Shown: one piece after another, positions 52,186 to 60,046 of the stretch | How positions within the stretch are numbered: position 1 is the first letter of the stretch | Layout: the number at the start of each line of letters is the position of its first letter | Assembly: GCF_020179385.1 (NCBI RefSeq) | Contig: NZ_JAIBLJ010000010.1 | Coordinates: forward strand, 1 to 64,000 | Length of the DNA: 64,000 nt | Direction: 5' to 3' | DNA from: Alkalihalobacillus sp. YIM B00296 | GTDB taxonomy: Bacteria; Bacillota; Bacilli; Bacillales; Fictibacillaceae | Notes under the pieces: model-generated | Databases searched by the model: none | The model's input: the letters and a program-made list of their open reading frames with translations, nothing else | What the model was told of the DNA's origin: nothing | Position numbers and translations under genes: made by a program

Positions 52186-52743
52186 TTACGGAATATCAAG
52201 TGCATCCTTCACTTCATCAATATTCGACTCTTCTTTCAACATCAGCATCATCAATGATTCATCATAATAATACCCATTGATTTTAAGCGAACGCCTTTCT
52301 AATCCGTATTCATTAAAGCCAAGTTTCTCATAAGATCGGATTGCTGAACTGTTTTCCGACATCACTGTCAGGAGGATCTGTTCAAGGTCTTCTATTTTTC
52401 TAGCCTCTTCAACCAAATACTGAAGAAGCTTGAATCCGATACCGTTCCTTTGAACGTGTTTTGCGACGTACACCCCTAAGATATCGCCTTTATGCTTCGT
52501 TTTGTTTTTTTCCCTCTGCAAAAAAGTTCCGATCCCAACGAGTTCACCGCCGTAAAATGCCCCAGCCGTAAAATGTGTATCCGGATTTTGTCCTCTTAAC
52601 CGGTCAGCTACTTGTTCTGCTTTACGTTCGATCTCTTCTTCATAAGAAGATGCGAAGGCTTCAGGAAATTTTTCAAGCCCTTCTAACCTGAGTGTAAAAT
52701 AATCTTCTGCATCTTCTGGTGTAAGCTTTCTGATTTCTATCAT
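52186..52743 (-). CDS. GNAT family N-acetyltransferase
   Basis: A 185-residue acetyltransferase. It has the start MIEIRKLTPEDAEDYFTLRLEGLEKFPEAFASSYEEE and the acetyl-CoA region GVYVAKHVQRNGIGFKLLQYLVEEA, then LTVMSENSSAIRSYEKLGFNEYG. GAGGAGGAC precedes the ATG. It is 19 bp downstream of a three-gene cluster on the same strand and may be co-transcribed. Substrate unknown. Confidence 0.9.
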   Translation of the reverse strand: MIEIRKLTPEDAEDYFTLRLEGLEKFPEAFASSYEEEIERKAEQVADRLRGQNPDTHFTAGAFYGGELVGIGTFLQREKNKTKHKGDILGVYVAKHVQRNGIGFKLLQYLVEEARKIEDLEQILLTVMSENSSAIRSYEKLGFNEYGLERRSLKINGYYYDESLMMLMLKEESNIDEVKDALDIP

Positions 52744-52762
52744 GTTGTCCTCCTCTTCTCTT

Positions 52763-53080
52763 TCACTCGTTGATCTTTACAGCTGTACCGTATGCTACGA
52801 TTTCAGAGGCATTCGCCATGACAGAAGAAGTTTGCAAACGACCGGCTACGATTGCATTGGCCCCTTTCGCTTTTGCATCCTCTACCATTCTCGAAATCGC
52901 AATCTTACGTGCCTGTTCCATCATTTCGTTGTATTCCCTTATTTCGCCTCCGATGATGGTTTTCAAACCAGCCAAAATGTCTTTGCCGACATGCTTCGCT
53001 TGAATCGTGCTTCCTTTGACGAATCCTTTCAATTCGATAACCTCTATACCCGGAACTGTATCAGTAGTCACGATAATCAT
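52763..53080 (-). CDS. YbjQ/UPF0145 heavy-metal-binding-domain-like protein
   Basis: A 105-residue YbjQ family protein (MIIVTTDTVPGIEVIELKGFVKG, KTIIGGEIREYNEMMEQARKIAISRM, AKGANAIVAGRL, ASEIVAYGTAVKI). These form small pentameric beta-rich assemblies; the metal role is unproven. GAGGAGGAA precedes the ATG. It overlaps the upstream membrane-protein gene by 20 nt. Confidence 0.9.
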   Translation of the reverse strand: MIIVTTDTVPGIEVIELKGFVKGSTIQAKHVGKDILAGLKTIIGGEIREYNEMMEQARKIAISRMVEDAKAKGANAIVAGRLQTSSVMANASEIVAYGTAVKINE

Positions 53081-53264
53081 TGTTATTTTCCTCCTCTTTT
53101 TCTTTGATTCGTTCAACAATAAGTAAAATGAAAAGTGCTAAAAGGCTGATTCCATATATGATGAACAACAGAATTGACACCCAGAAGTTGAAGAATAAGA
53201 AAACGATTGCTGCCCCTTGCAAGACAACCGTCAATAACAATATGAGTGATTTGTATTTGCCCAT
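53061..53264 (-). CDS. Small two-helix membrane protein
   Basis: A 67-residue protein with two hydrophobic helices (residues 6-27 and 30-49) and an acidic tail EKEEENNNDYRDY. GAGGTG precedes the ATG. It begins 3 bp after the nucleotidyltransferase gene and overlaps the YbjQ-like gene, so it belongs to a compact operon. No family recognised. Confidence 0.72.
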   Translation of the reverse strand: MGKYKSLILLLTVVLQGAAIVFLFFNFWVSILLFIIYGISLLALFILLIVERIKEKEEENNNDYRDY

Positions 53265-53267
53265 TTT

Positions 53268-53813
53268 TCACCTCTTCAAAGACAAGCATTTATGAATTCG
53301 TTTTTTCACCCTTTCAGGTAAAGGTTGATTGAAAGCCATCTCTAATAAGAAGGGACTCTCAACACCATATTCCTTCCAATAAGATTCGATAAGGTCGGCT
53401 TTTTCCCCTTTTTTCGGAATCAATTGATAGAGGATGAACCAATCCTCCAAGGAAGTGTATGGAATATGGTGGTGGTCATAGGTGATTCCTTTTAGATCCA
53501 GAATCAACTCATAAATACCTGAATCATTTTCCAACGCAAATCCTGCCATGAAGTCGACTGACGTACTGCCCATTTGATAGGTTTTGAAGGATTTCGTTTT
53601 AAAAGGGGCTTTTCTCTCAATTGGGACCTCCTCTGCAATACGATCCATTACATCTATCGCTTTTTTGGCGTCCTCTATTCGAATCATCAAATCGATATCA
53701 TTCGGTTGGATACCCAGCCCATTTTTATAAAGAACATGTGAGCCGCCGATCCCCCAGAAAATGCCTTCTTTATTCAATGCATTTGCAACTCTCTCTATGA
53801 CAAACTTTTGCAT
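53268..53813 (-). CDS. Nucleotidyltransferase-fold protein
   Basis: A 181-residue protein with a pol-beta-type nucleotidyltransferase core: GIGGSHVLYKNGLGIQPNDIDLMI has the GGS motif and the paired Asp residues, and VDFMAGF gives a third acidic position. Such stand-alone proteins transfer nucleotides to small molecules or proteins, or act as toxins (AbiEii-like). No partner antitoxin is next to it; the small membrane gene follows. AAGGAG precedes the ATG. Confidence 0.78.
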   Translation of the reverse strand: MQKFVIERVANALNKEGIFWGIGGSHVLYKNGLGIQPNDIDLMIRIEDAKKAIDVMDRIAEEVPIERKAPFKTKSFKTYQMGSTSVDFMAGFALENDSGIYELILDLKGITYDHHHIPYTSLEDWFILYQLIPKKGEKADLIESYWKEYGVESPFLLEMAFNQPLPERVKKRIHKCLSLKR

Positions 53814-53910
53814 TTACTCACTCCTTACCGATTTGTAACGAATCGTTTATACCGCTTTTACAAAACACTGCTAAACTGACCTCGAATACATTTCAGGAGG
53901 TTACTGAAAT

Positions 53911-55680
53911 ATGCACTGGTCCAAAAGGCTTTTCTTTTTCATGTTAGCTATTTCCATAATAATACCGGTGACAGCAAATGCTGTTGAAGGACCTTTAAAT
54001 ACGACTGGCAAACAGGATGGCGGAATCGGTGATACGACAATTTATCTTGATGAGGTGCCGAACATTGCCATCGATCCGAAGGTGAATGACATCATCTATC
54101 CTCTTTTTGCAACACCATCCATCAAAAAGAAAGGACAAACCCTGACCATAAAAATGGATAGCCAAGGGAAAGAGGCAGGCAACTGGAGTGTAAAGCTTAA
54201 ACCGACGAACCATTCGGCTTTTATTGATTCCTACGAATTACCTATCGAGAAGGTTTCAACTGGTGATTCCCATTGGAAAGAGAGTGCGACCATCCATGAT
54301 GTGACCGTGAAAATACCTGAAAATACACCTGAAGAACTTTACGATCTACAAGTCGCATATACTGCCAATGGACAACGAAAAACAGATGAGCAGCCCCATT
54401 CAGTAAAGGTAGTCGAAGAATTCAAAAAGGATTTCACTTTCCTGCATCTCACGGATACCCACATCGGCTCACCTCGTAACCTAGGTGACCATGACGATCC
54501 ATCATCTGTAGATCCTGGTCGATTGAAAGAGGCAGGCATGTGGGACCCTGATCCTGAAAAACGCTGGCTCTATCTTCAAAAAGCAATCAAAGAGGTCAAT
54601 ATGAAGAATCCCGATTTCGTGGTTGTCACAGGCGATCTTATGTATGGACAAATGAATCCGCAAGAATACATCTATGAATATGAAGAAACGTATAAAATGC
54701 TTCAAAAACTGGATGTACCTGTATATCTCGTACCAGGAAATCACGACTATTACGCGCAGGACGCCACACTCGCTGATGGGGCAAAATACTGGGAGCAATA
54801 CTTCGGCCCGCAGTACTTTTCTTTTGATTATGGTCCTTATGCCCATTTCATCGGCTATAACTCCTTCGATTGGCATAAATTTGACCGAAGCGGCCATGGA
54901 ACAGTCTCCGTTCCTACTTGGGGCGGACAGATCCGGGAAAAGCAACTCGAATGGGTAAAAGAAGATTTGGAAAAGAACGCAGCAACAGCACAAGCTGGTC
55001 AAATCAAAGGATTGTTCTCCCACCACAATCCACTATGGCGTGACCGTGACATCTGGCCGCAGGCTGATCCTGAAGTCAAAGAATACTGGAAGCAATACGA
55101 TGCGCAGCATAATCCGCAAAATCTACAAACCTTGATCCTTGGAGAAAAGCTCGGTATCAAGTATGATCAGCAATGGCATGGTGAAAATGCGCATGAATTG
55201 ATCGATATCATGAAACAATACAATGTGGATCTCAGCTTGCACGGGCATACACATATCGATGATGTAACTCAACAGGATGGGATCCTTTATACCACGACAA
55301 CTGCTATTGAGCTTTCTGGAAGGCCATGGGTAGGTTTCCGTCCGTTCCAAGTGAAGGATGGGAAAATTACAGATTATAATTATGAAGAGGATGGTCACTC
55401 AGTACCAGTATATCAAAACGGGGATACCGAAAGCGGCATCATGTCCCTGGAGTCGAAGTATTCAAATCCGAATGACGGTACTGCCTCAGAACAACAGGTC
55501 AGCATCACGAACCGATTGAAAAAAGATATGACGGTCACCATTCCTATCTACCTAGTTAAGGGTGATTATGATGTCTCAACGGGAGAAGTGAAACAGGATG
55601 TGACTTCCGGCAATAAGCAATACCTGGAAGTTGAACTGACCATCCCAGCGAACAGTACAAAGACGACTACAACCAATTAA
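53911..55680 (+). CDS. Secreted calcineurin-like metallophosphoesterase
   Basis: A 589-residue exported phosphoesterase. The signal peptide is MHWSKRLFFFMLAISIIIP to TANA. An N-terminal beta domain (about 30-170) is followed by a metallophosphoesterase domain with all metal motifs: LTDTHIG, VVTGDLMYG, VPGNHDYY, FSHHNPLW and LHGHTHIDD. A C-terminal beta domain (about 495-589) resembles a fibronectin-like wall. No LPxTG or membrane anchor is visible. It probably releases phosphate or cleaves phosphodiesters outside the cell. AGGAGGT precedes the ATG; a GC-rich terminator follows. Confidence 0.92.
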   Translation: MHWSKRLFFFMLAISIIIPVTANAVEGPLNTTGKQDGGIGDTTIYLDEVPNIAIDPKVNDIIYPLFATPSIKKKGQTLTIKMDSQGKEAGNWSVKLKPTNHSAFIDSYELPIEKVSTGDSHWKESATIHDVTVKIPENTPEELYDLQVAYTANGQRKTDEQPHSVKVVEEFKKDFTFLHLTDTHIGSPRNLGDHDDPSSVDPGRLKEAGMWDPDPEKRWLYLQKAIKEVNMKNPDFVVVTGDLMYGQMNPQEYIYEYEETYKMLQKLDVPVYLVPGNHDYYAQDATLADGAKYWEQYFGPQYFSFDYGPYAHFIGYNSFDWHKFDRSGHGTVSVPTWGGQIREKQLEWVKEDLEKNAATAQAGQIKGLFSHHNPLWRDRDIWPQADPEVKEYWKQYDAQHNPQNLQTLILGEKLGIKYDQQWHGENAHELIDIMKQYNVDLSLHGHTHIDDVTQQDGILYTTTTAIELSGRPWVGFRPFQVKDGKITDYNYEEDGHSVPVYQNGDTESGIMSLESKYSNPNDGTASEQQVSITNRLKKDMTVTIPIYLVKGDYDVSTGEVKQDVTSGNKQYLEVELTIPANSTKTTTTN

Positions 55681-55687
55681 ACTACAC

Positions 55688-55722
55688 CCCATGCTCCCGG
55701 GTATCTACCCGGGAGTTTCTTT
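55688..55722 (+). terminator. Terminator after the phosphoesterase gene
   Basis: CTCCCGGGTA / TACCCGGGAG perfect 10-bp stem followed by TTTCTTT. Confidence 0.9.
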
Positions 55723-55776
55723 ATGTCGAAAATTCATCTATAGTTTTCTGTTGACAATTAAATAAGAATGATTTAA

Positions 55777-55805
55777 GTTTTGTATATAGGAAACATTTTT
55801 ATAAT
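55777..55805 (+). promoter_or_regulatory. Promoter of the Mn/Zn transporter with MntR-like operator
   Basis: GTTTTG (55777-55782), 17-nt spacer, TATAAT (55800-55805). The -35 and spacer are covered by GTTTTGTATATAGGAAAC (55777-55794), an imperfect palindrome like the B. subtilis MntR sites as I recall them (TTTGCATnAAGGAAAC-like). TTGACA at 55751 could serve a second, upstream promoter. Confidence 0.6.
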
Positions 55806-55816
55806 CAGGCATATAT

Positions 55817-55892
55817 TATGACTGTCACTAAGAGTCATTTTTATTTTTTAAGAAAAAGTTGCACTCGTACAACTTTTATTTATAGGGTGAAC
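55817..55892 (+). promoter_or_regulatory. Two hairpins in the mnt leader
   Basis: ATGACT/AGTCAT followed by TTTTTATTTTTT looks like a weak attenuator; then AAAAGTTG/CAACTTTT forms a second hairpin. They lie between the promoter and the start codon of the ATPase gene, in a leader of about 160 nt. Confidence 0.4.
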
Positions 55893-55972
55893 GTTGTTAG
55901 TTACGTACACAAGCAACAGAGCATATAAAAAATAAAAGAACGAAAGATTGTGAAATGGAAGGAGTGTACAGA

Positions 55973-56722
55973 ATGTCAAATGCCTTATCCGTTAAAAACT
56001 TGAACGTATCCTACCTCGGTAATGTCGCATTAACAAACGTATCGTTCCAAGTAGATGAAGGAGCTCTTGTCGGGATCATCGGCCCGAATGGCGCTGGGAA
56101 ATCGACGTTGATCAAAGCAATGATGGGGCTTATCCCTTCAGAAACTGGTAAAGTGGAAATCCTCGGGAAACCGATTAGAAAAACTCGGAAGGAAATCGCC
56201 TATGTGCCGCAACGGAATGATATCGATTGGGACTTCCCAATCCATGTCATCGATGCTGTGATGATCGGGACTTACCCACACCTTGGCTTATTCAAGCGCC
56301 CTAAGAAGCAGGAACGTGAATGGGCTTATCAATGCTTGGAGCGTGTCGGTATGCAGGACTATGGCAAACGCCAGATCGGTGAGCTTTCAGGAGGGCAGCA
56401 GCAACGTGTTTTTTTAGCAAGGGCATTGGCCCAAAATGCAGACATCTTCTTTTTGGATGAACCGTTTGTCGGTGTCGATGTTTCCAGTGAAAACACGATC
56501 ATGCAAATATTAAAAGAACTGCAGAAAGAAGGAAAAACAACGCTTGTCGTCCACCATGACCTCAGTAAAGCCAATGTTTACTTTGATGAATTGATTTTAT
56601 TGAATAAAGAGTTGATCGCAAAAGGTGAAGTAACGGATGTACTGGAGGTCAATACGATCCAGAAGGCGTATGGGAACCCCCTCGCATTCATGAAGAACGA
56701 AATAGGAGTGAAGCAAGCATGA
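55973..56722 (+). CDS. mntB: Metal (Mn/Zn) ABC transporter ATPase
   Basis: A 249-residue ATPase with Walker A GPNGAGKST, signature LSGGQQQR, Walker B FFLDEPFVGVD and H-loop VVHHDLS. The RNDIDWDFPIHVIDAVMIG segment is typical of manganese/zinc/iron chelate importers. The start at 55973 has AAGGAG 8 nt upstream; the frame begins 6 codons earlier. It is the first gene of an ATPase-permease-binding protein operon. Confidence 0.92.
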   Translation: MSNALSVKNLNVSYLGNVALTNVSFQVDEGALVGIIGPNGAGKSTLIKAMMGLIPSETGKVEILGKPIRKTRKEIAYVPQRNDIDWDFPIHVIDAVMIGTYPHLGLFKRPKKQEREWAYQCLERVGMQDYGKRQIGELSGGQQQRVFLARALAQNADIFFLDEPFVGVDVSSENTIMQILKELQKEGKTTLVVHHDLSKANVYFDELILLNKELIAKGEVTDVLEVNTIQKAYGNPLAFMKNEIGVKQA

Positions 56723-57576
56723 ACTTCATTGAAGCCATCATCCACTATGAATTTTTACAGAAAGCGTTGATCACTTCCGTGATGGTCGGGATCATCTGCG
56801 GTGTCATCGGCTGCTTCATCATCCTGAGAGGCATGGCTTTGATGGGAGATGCCATTTCTCATGCGGTACTTCCAGGAGTAGCCATATCCTATATGCTCGG
56901 TATCAACTTCTTTTTCGGGGCTGTCATTACCGGAGTTCTTACTGCAATCGGGATCGGTTTTGTAAGCCAAAACAGCCGCCTGAAGAATGATACAGCGATC
57001 GGGATCTTGTTCACGTTCGCCTTTGCTGCCGGGATTATACTGATCACCTTTATGAAGAGCAGTACAGACTTGTATCATATCCTTTTCGGAAACGTACTCG
57101 CCGTACGGCCTTCAGACATGTGGGTCACGTTGGTCATCGGCATCCTTGTTATCGCAGGAGTCTATTTCTTTTACAAAGAGCTCCTCGTCACTTCCTTTGA
57201 CCCGACAATGGCTTCTGCATATGGACTATCGACGAAATTGGTCCATTATCTATTGATGACAATGCTCACGATGGTGACCGTCGCTTCCTTGCAAACGGTA
57301 GGGATCGTACTTGTCGTTGCCATGCTCATCACACCTGCCGCAACGGCTTACCTGTTGACCGATCGCCTATGGGTGATGATCTACCTCGCTTCAGGATTCG
57401 GGGTCGTCGCATCAGTCATCGGATTGTATTTCAGCTTTATGTATAACCTTTCATCTGGAGCTACAATCGTACTCGTATCAACACTATTGTTCATCACAGT
57501 GTTCTTGTTCTCACCAAGACACGGATTCATTCGAAAAGTTATCAAATCAAGAAAAAGAGCTTCGCTAGCAAACTAG
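56719..57576 (+). CDS. mntC: Metal (Mn/Zn) ABC transporter permease
   Basis: A 285-residue ABC-3 family permease with eight or nine helices. It has GMALMGDAISHAVLPGVAISYMLG and the conserved TLQTVGIVLVVAMLITPAATAYLLT-like segment (SLQTVGIVLVVAMLITPAA). Its ATG overlaps the ATPase stop (ATGA), so translation is coupled. Confidence 0.93.
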   Translation: MNFIEAIIHYEFLQKALITSVMVGIICGVIGCFIILRGMALMGDAISHAVLPGVAISYMLGINFFFGAVITGVLTAIGIGFVSQNSRLKNDTAIGILFTFAFAAGIILITFMKSSTDLYHILFGNVLAVRPSDMWVTLVIGILVIAGVYFFYKELLVTSFDPTMASAYGLSTKLVHYLLMTMLTMVTVASLQTVGIVLVVAMLITPAATAYLLTDRLWVMIYLASGFGVVASVIGLYFSFMYNLSSGATIVLVSTLLFITVFLFSPRHGFIRKVIKSRKRASLAN

Positions 57577-57594
57577 AGAGGGGAACAAGAAAAA

Positions 57595-58530
57595 ATGTTT
57601 AAGAAAACGTATCTTTTATTTATTGGGGTGTTGATGGCACTATTGCTTGCCGCATGTGGTGGTAATGAGGATGCCCAAGGGAACAGTGAAAAACTTCAAG
57701 TCGTGACGACATACTCGATTCTACAGGATATGGTTAAAAATGTCGGCGGCGACAAGGTAGAAGTCCATAGTATGGTTAAAATAGGGGCGAACCCGCATGA
57801 ATACGAACCCCTTCCTGAGGATCTCAGGAAAACAACTGATGCTGATGCTATCTTTTACAATGGTTTAAATCTTGAAGCAGGGAATTCATGGTTTGAAAAA
57901 TTGCTCGGTACGACTGGCAAAGACGGTGAAGATGCACCCGTATTCCGCCTTAGTGAAGGTGTTGAACCGAAATACTTAACGTCAAAGGGCAAAGAGGGTG
58001 AAGAGGACCCTCATGCGTGGCTCGATGTCTCAAACGGAATCAAATATGTTGAAAATGTAAGAGATGGACTGATCAAGGTCGATCCGGAAAATAAAGAAAC
58101 GTACGAAAAAAATGCAGAGGAATATATCAGCAAATTGAAAGATCTGCATGAAGACGCAAAAAACAGTTTTAATGAGATCCCAAAAGAGAAGCGTTACCTG
58201 ATCACGAGTGAAGGTGCTTTCAAATATTTCAGTGACGCGTACGATATCGAATCGGGATATATTTGGGAGATCAACGCTGAAAACCAAGGCTCACCAGATC
58301 AGATCCGTCAAGTTGTCGATTTGATCAAAGAAAAGGATATCAAAGTTCTGTTCCTCGAAACGAGTATTGACGCTCGCAGCATGGAAGCCGTATCTCGTGA
58401 AACCGGGGTTCCGATCGGAGGTAAAGTATTCACGGACTCTCTCGGAAAACCTGGGGGAGACGGTGACACCTACATTGATATGATGAAATGGAACATCGAC
58501 ACGATCAGAGAACAACTGAATAAACATTAG
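57595..58530 (+). CDS. mntA: Metal-binding lipoprotein of the Mn/Zn ABC transporter
   Basis: A 311-residue cluster A-I binding protein. The lipobox is LLLAAC (Cys21). Metal ligands by family alignment are His in ANPHEYEP, His in EDPHAWLD, Glu in ITSEGAFKYF and Asp in GKVFTDSLG, the His2-Glu-Asp set of Mn2+/Zn2+ receptors. No His-rich loop is present, which favours Mn over Zn. A terminator follows. Confidence 0.93.
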   Translation: MFKKTYLLFIGVLMALLLAACGGNEDAQGNSEKLQVVTTYSILQDMVKNVGGDKVEVHSMVKIGANPHEYEPLPEDLRKTTDADAIFYNGLNLEAGNSWFEKLLGTTGKDGEDAPVFRLSEGVEPKYLTSKGKEGEEDPHAWLDVSNGIKYVENVRDGLIKVDPENKETYEKNAEEYISKLKDLHEDAKNSFNEIPKEKRYLITSEGAFKYFSDAYDIESGYIWEINAENQGSPDQIRQVVDLIKEKDIKVLFLETSIDARSMEAVSRETGVPIGGKVFTDSLGKPGGDGDTYIDMMKWNIDTIREQLNKH

Positions 58531-58544
58531 AACAGGTACGTTTG

Positions 58545-58577
58545 CAGGGATGACTCGCATTGGAGTCATCCTTTTTA
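58545..58577 (+). terminator. Terminator after the metal transporter operon
   Basis: GGATGACT / AGTCATCC TTTTT, 15 nt past the stop. Confidence 0.9.
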
Positions 58578-58626
58578 TGTAGCGACGGTACACCGACACC
58601 GCTTAAAACGCCATATCATACAGAAA

Positions 58627-58712
58627 TAGAGGACACCAAAGACCTTATTTACGGTAGATCACTGTAAAACAGCATCTTTTTACCGAAATAACGTAATAGA
58701 TGTCCTCTAATA
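58627..58712. repeat. GGACAC-ACCTTATTT dispersed repeat, copy 2
   Basis: An 86-bp element with inverted ends AGAGGACAC and GATGTCCTCT and inner TTACGGTA / TTACCG pairing. It is the better preserved partner of the copy at 12016. Confidence 0.7.
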
Positions 58713-58768
58713 ACCCATTTTCGTATAACTTTGGCTTTCTTAAAAAATAGGGCCATTACCGGGTTTCT

Positions 58769-59362
58769 TCATTCCTTCAAATATCCAGTTTCAACTGCAT
58801 CTTCAATGATAGCTTGTGCATATTCCCAAAGTGCCTCTGAACCTTCCGCGATTGTTCCATTTCGTTTCGTAACCTGCTCTTTGATGACATTATGCTTTTT
58901 CCAAGCCACGCCTTCAGTCGCGAAGTTGAGAAGCATCGGGTGCAATCGGTCCAATGCGGCTGCAAATCTTGCCTCAGGAGACTCCCTCTCCTCAAATTCT
59001 CTCCAAAGCGCATAGATCATGTCCGCTTGATCGTCCGGTAAAATCGAGAAGATGCGCTCTGCTGCCTGCTCTTCCCTTTCTTCCTTATCTTCATATCCCT
59101 TTTCATCATACGCAAAGGTGTCCCCTGCGTCGATTTCGACTAAGTCATGAATGAGCAGCATCTTGATGACATGCAAGGTGTCAATGCCCTTCTCGTTCGC
59201 GTACTCATCTAAAATCAGTGCCATCACCGCTAAATGCCACGAATGTTCAGCATCATTCTCCTGCCGGTCTTCACCCGTGATATGAGTCTGTCTCAAAATA
59301 TTTTTCAACTTATCGATTTCAATGATGAACCCCATCTGTTGCTGCAAACGATTGATATCCAA
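58769..59362 (-). CDS. HD domain protein (YfbR-like phosphohydrolase)
   Basis: A 197-residue HD-domain protein: the His in NDAEHSWHLAVMAL, the HD pair in LLIHDLVEIDAGD, and the Asp in AALDRLHPML form the metal site. The layout matches YfbR/YGK1-type 5'-deoxynucleotidases. TTG start at 59362 with GGGGGA upstream. It lies 36 bp downstream of the UGA-containing peroxiredoxin gene on the same strand, possibly in the same transcript. Confidence 0.88.
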   Translation of the reverse strand: MDINRLQQQMGFIIEIDKLKNILRQTHITGEDRQENDAEHSWHLAVMALILDEYANEKGIDTLHVIKMLLIHDLVEIDAGDTFAYDEKGYEDKEEREEQAAERIFSILPDDQADMIYALWREFEERESPEARFAAALDRLHPMLLNFATEGVAWKKHNVIKEQVTKRNGTIAEGSEALWEYAQAIIEDAVETGYLKE

Positions 59363-59398
59363 AACCGTTCCCCCTTGTCTCTCATTTACACTTTTATA

Positions 59399-59869
59399 TT
59401 ATACACAAAGATGCTTGCAATGAGAAAAGACATCGAGGTATTGATCACGGTCATTTGCATCGAATTTCGTGTTTTTATAGCGGAGAATCCCCTCTTTGTC
59501 CACAAGAAAGACCGATCGTTTTGCTGTCTGGTTCTCCTCGTCCAATACACCATAATCCCTTACTGTTTTTTTGAACCAATCGGACAAAAGCGGATAAGGC
59601 AACGTTCCAAGGCTTGCAGCAAAAACATTATGAGCGTAGATATGATCAACACTGATGGCAAGAAGCTCGGTGTCATTATTCTGAAATTCCTTGAAATCCT
59701 CTTTCCAAGAGGTGATTTCCTTAATTCATCCAGGGGTGAAATCCAACGGGTAAAACGCGACTAAGACATTCTTCATCCCTTTGAATTGAGATAAGCTGAT
59801 CTTTTCACCGGTCGTCGAAGACAGATTGAAATCCGGTGCAGCTTGCCCAACTTCTAATGGTGTGCCCAT
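59399..59869 (-). CDS. Peroxiredoxin with in-frame UGA at the peroxidatic Cys (candidate selenoprotein, or pseudogene)
   Basis: One 157-codon frame encodes an AhpC/TSA-type peroxiredoxin: MGTPLEVGQAAPDFNLSS, FYPLDFTPG, then UGA as codon 48 (59728-59726), then IKEITSWKEDFKEF, ELLAISVDHIYAH, YPLLSDWFKKTVRDYGV, KRSVFLVDKEGILRY to the end. The UGA is exactly where Bcp in this window has Cys45 (TPGCTTE). There is no other stop or frameshift, and the Shine-Dalgarno AAAGGAGG is perfect. Directly after the UGA lies a hairpin with an apical GG 23-24 nt from the UGA (59693-59719). UGA is used as a normal stop by other genes here, so it is not a recoded Trp. Selenocysteine insertion fits; a lone nonsense mutation is the alternative. 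Confidence 0.7.
59693..59719 (-). promoter_or_regulatory. Candidate bacterial SECIS hairpin
   Basis: In the mRNA, GAAAT (nt 10-14 from the U of UGA) pairs with AUUUC (32-36). A CA bulge follows, and CCUCU(U) pairs with (A)AGAGG around the apical GGA, with the GG at nt 23 and 24. Known bacterial SECIS elements carry their critical loop G at about this distance and a bulge in the stem. Fold drawn by eye. Confidence 0.5.
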
Positions 59870-59908
59870 TCGATAGAACCTCCTTTATAAACAACGTTAC
59901 CTTTAAAG

Positions 59909-59934
59909 TATCCCTATAATTGACAGCTCTAAAC
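59909..59934 (-). promoter_or_regulatory. Possible sigma-B promoter of the UGA peroxiredoxin gene
   Basis: On the minus strand GTTTAG (59934-59929), 14-nt spacer, GGGATA (59914-59909). Same -35 and spacing as the YmgE-type promoter, but a weaker -10. Confidence 0.4.
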
Positions 59935-60046
59935 ATTTGATTTTTTGTTCGTGCAGGACATTGGACCCTCTTCCAAAGTGCTAAATAATAAGAATAACTC
60001 GTATTAATAAGTAGAATGAAAATTTTGTGAAGGAAGGTGAATGGGG

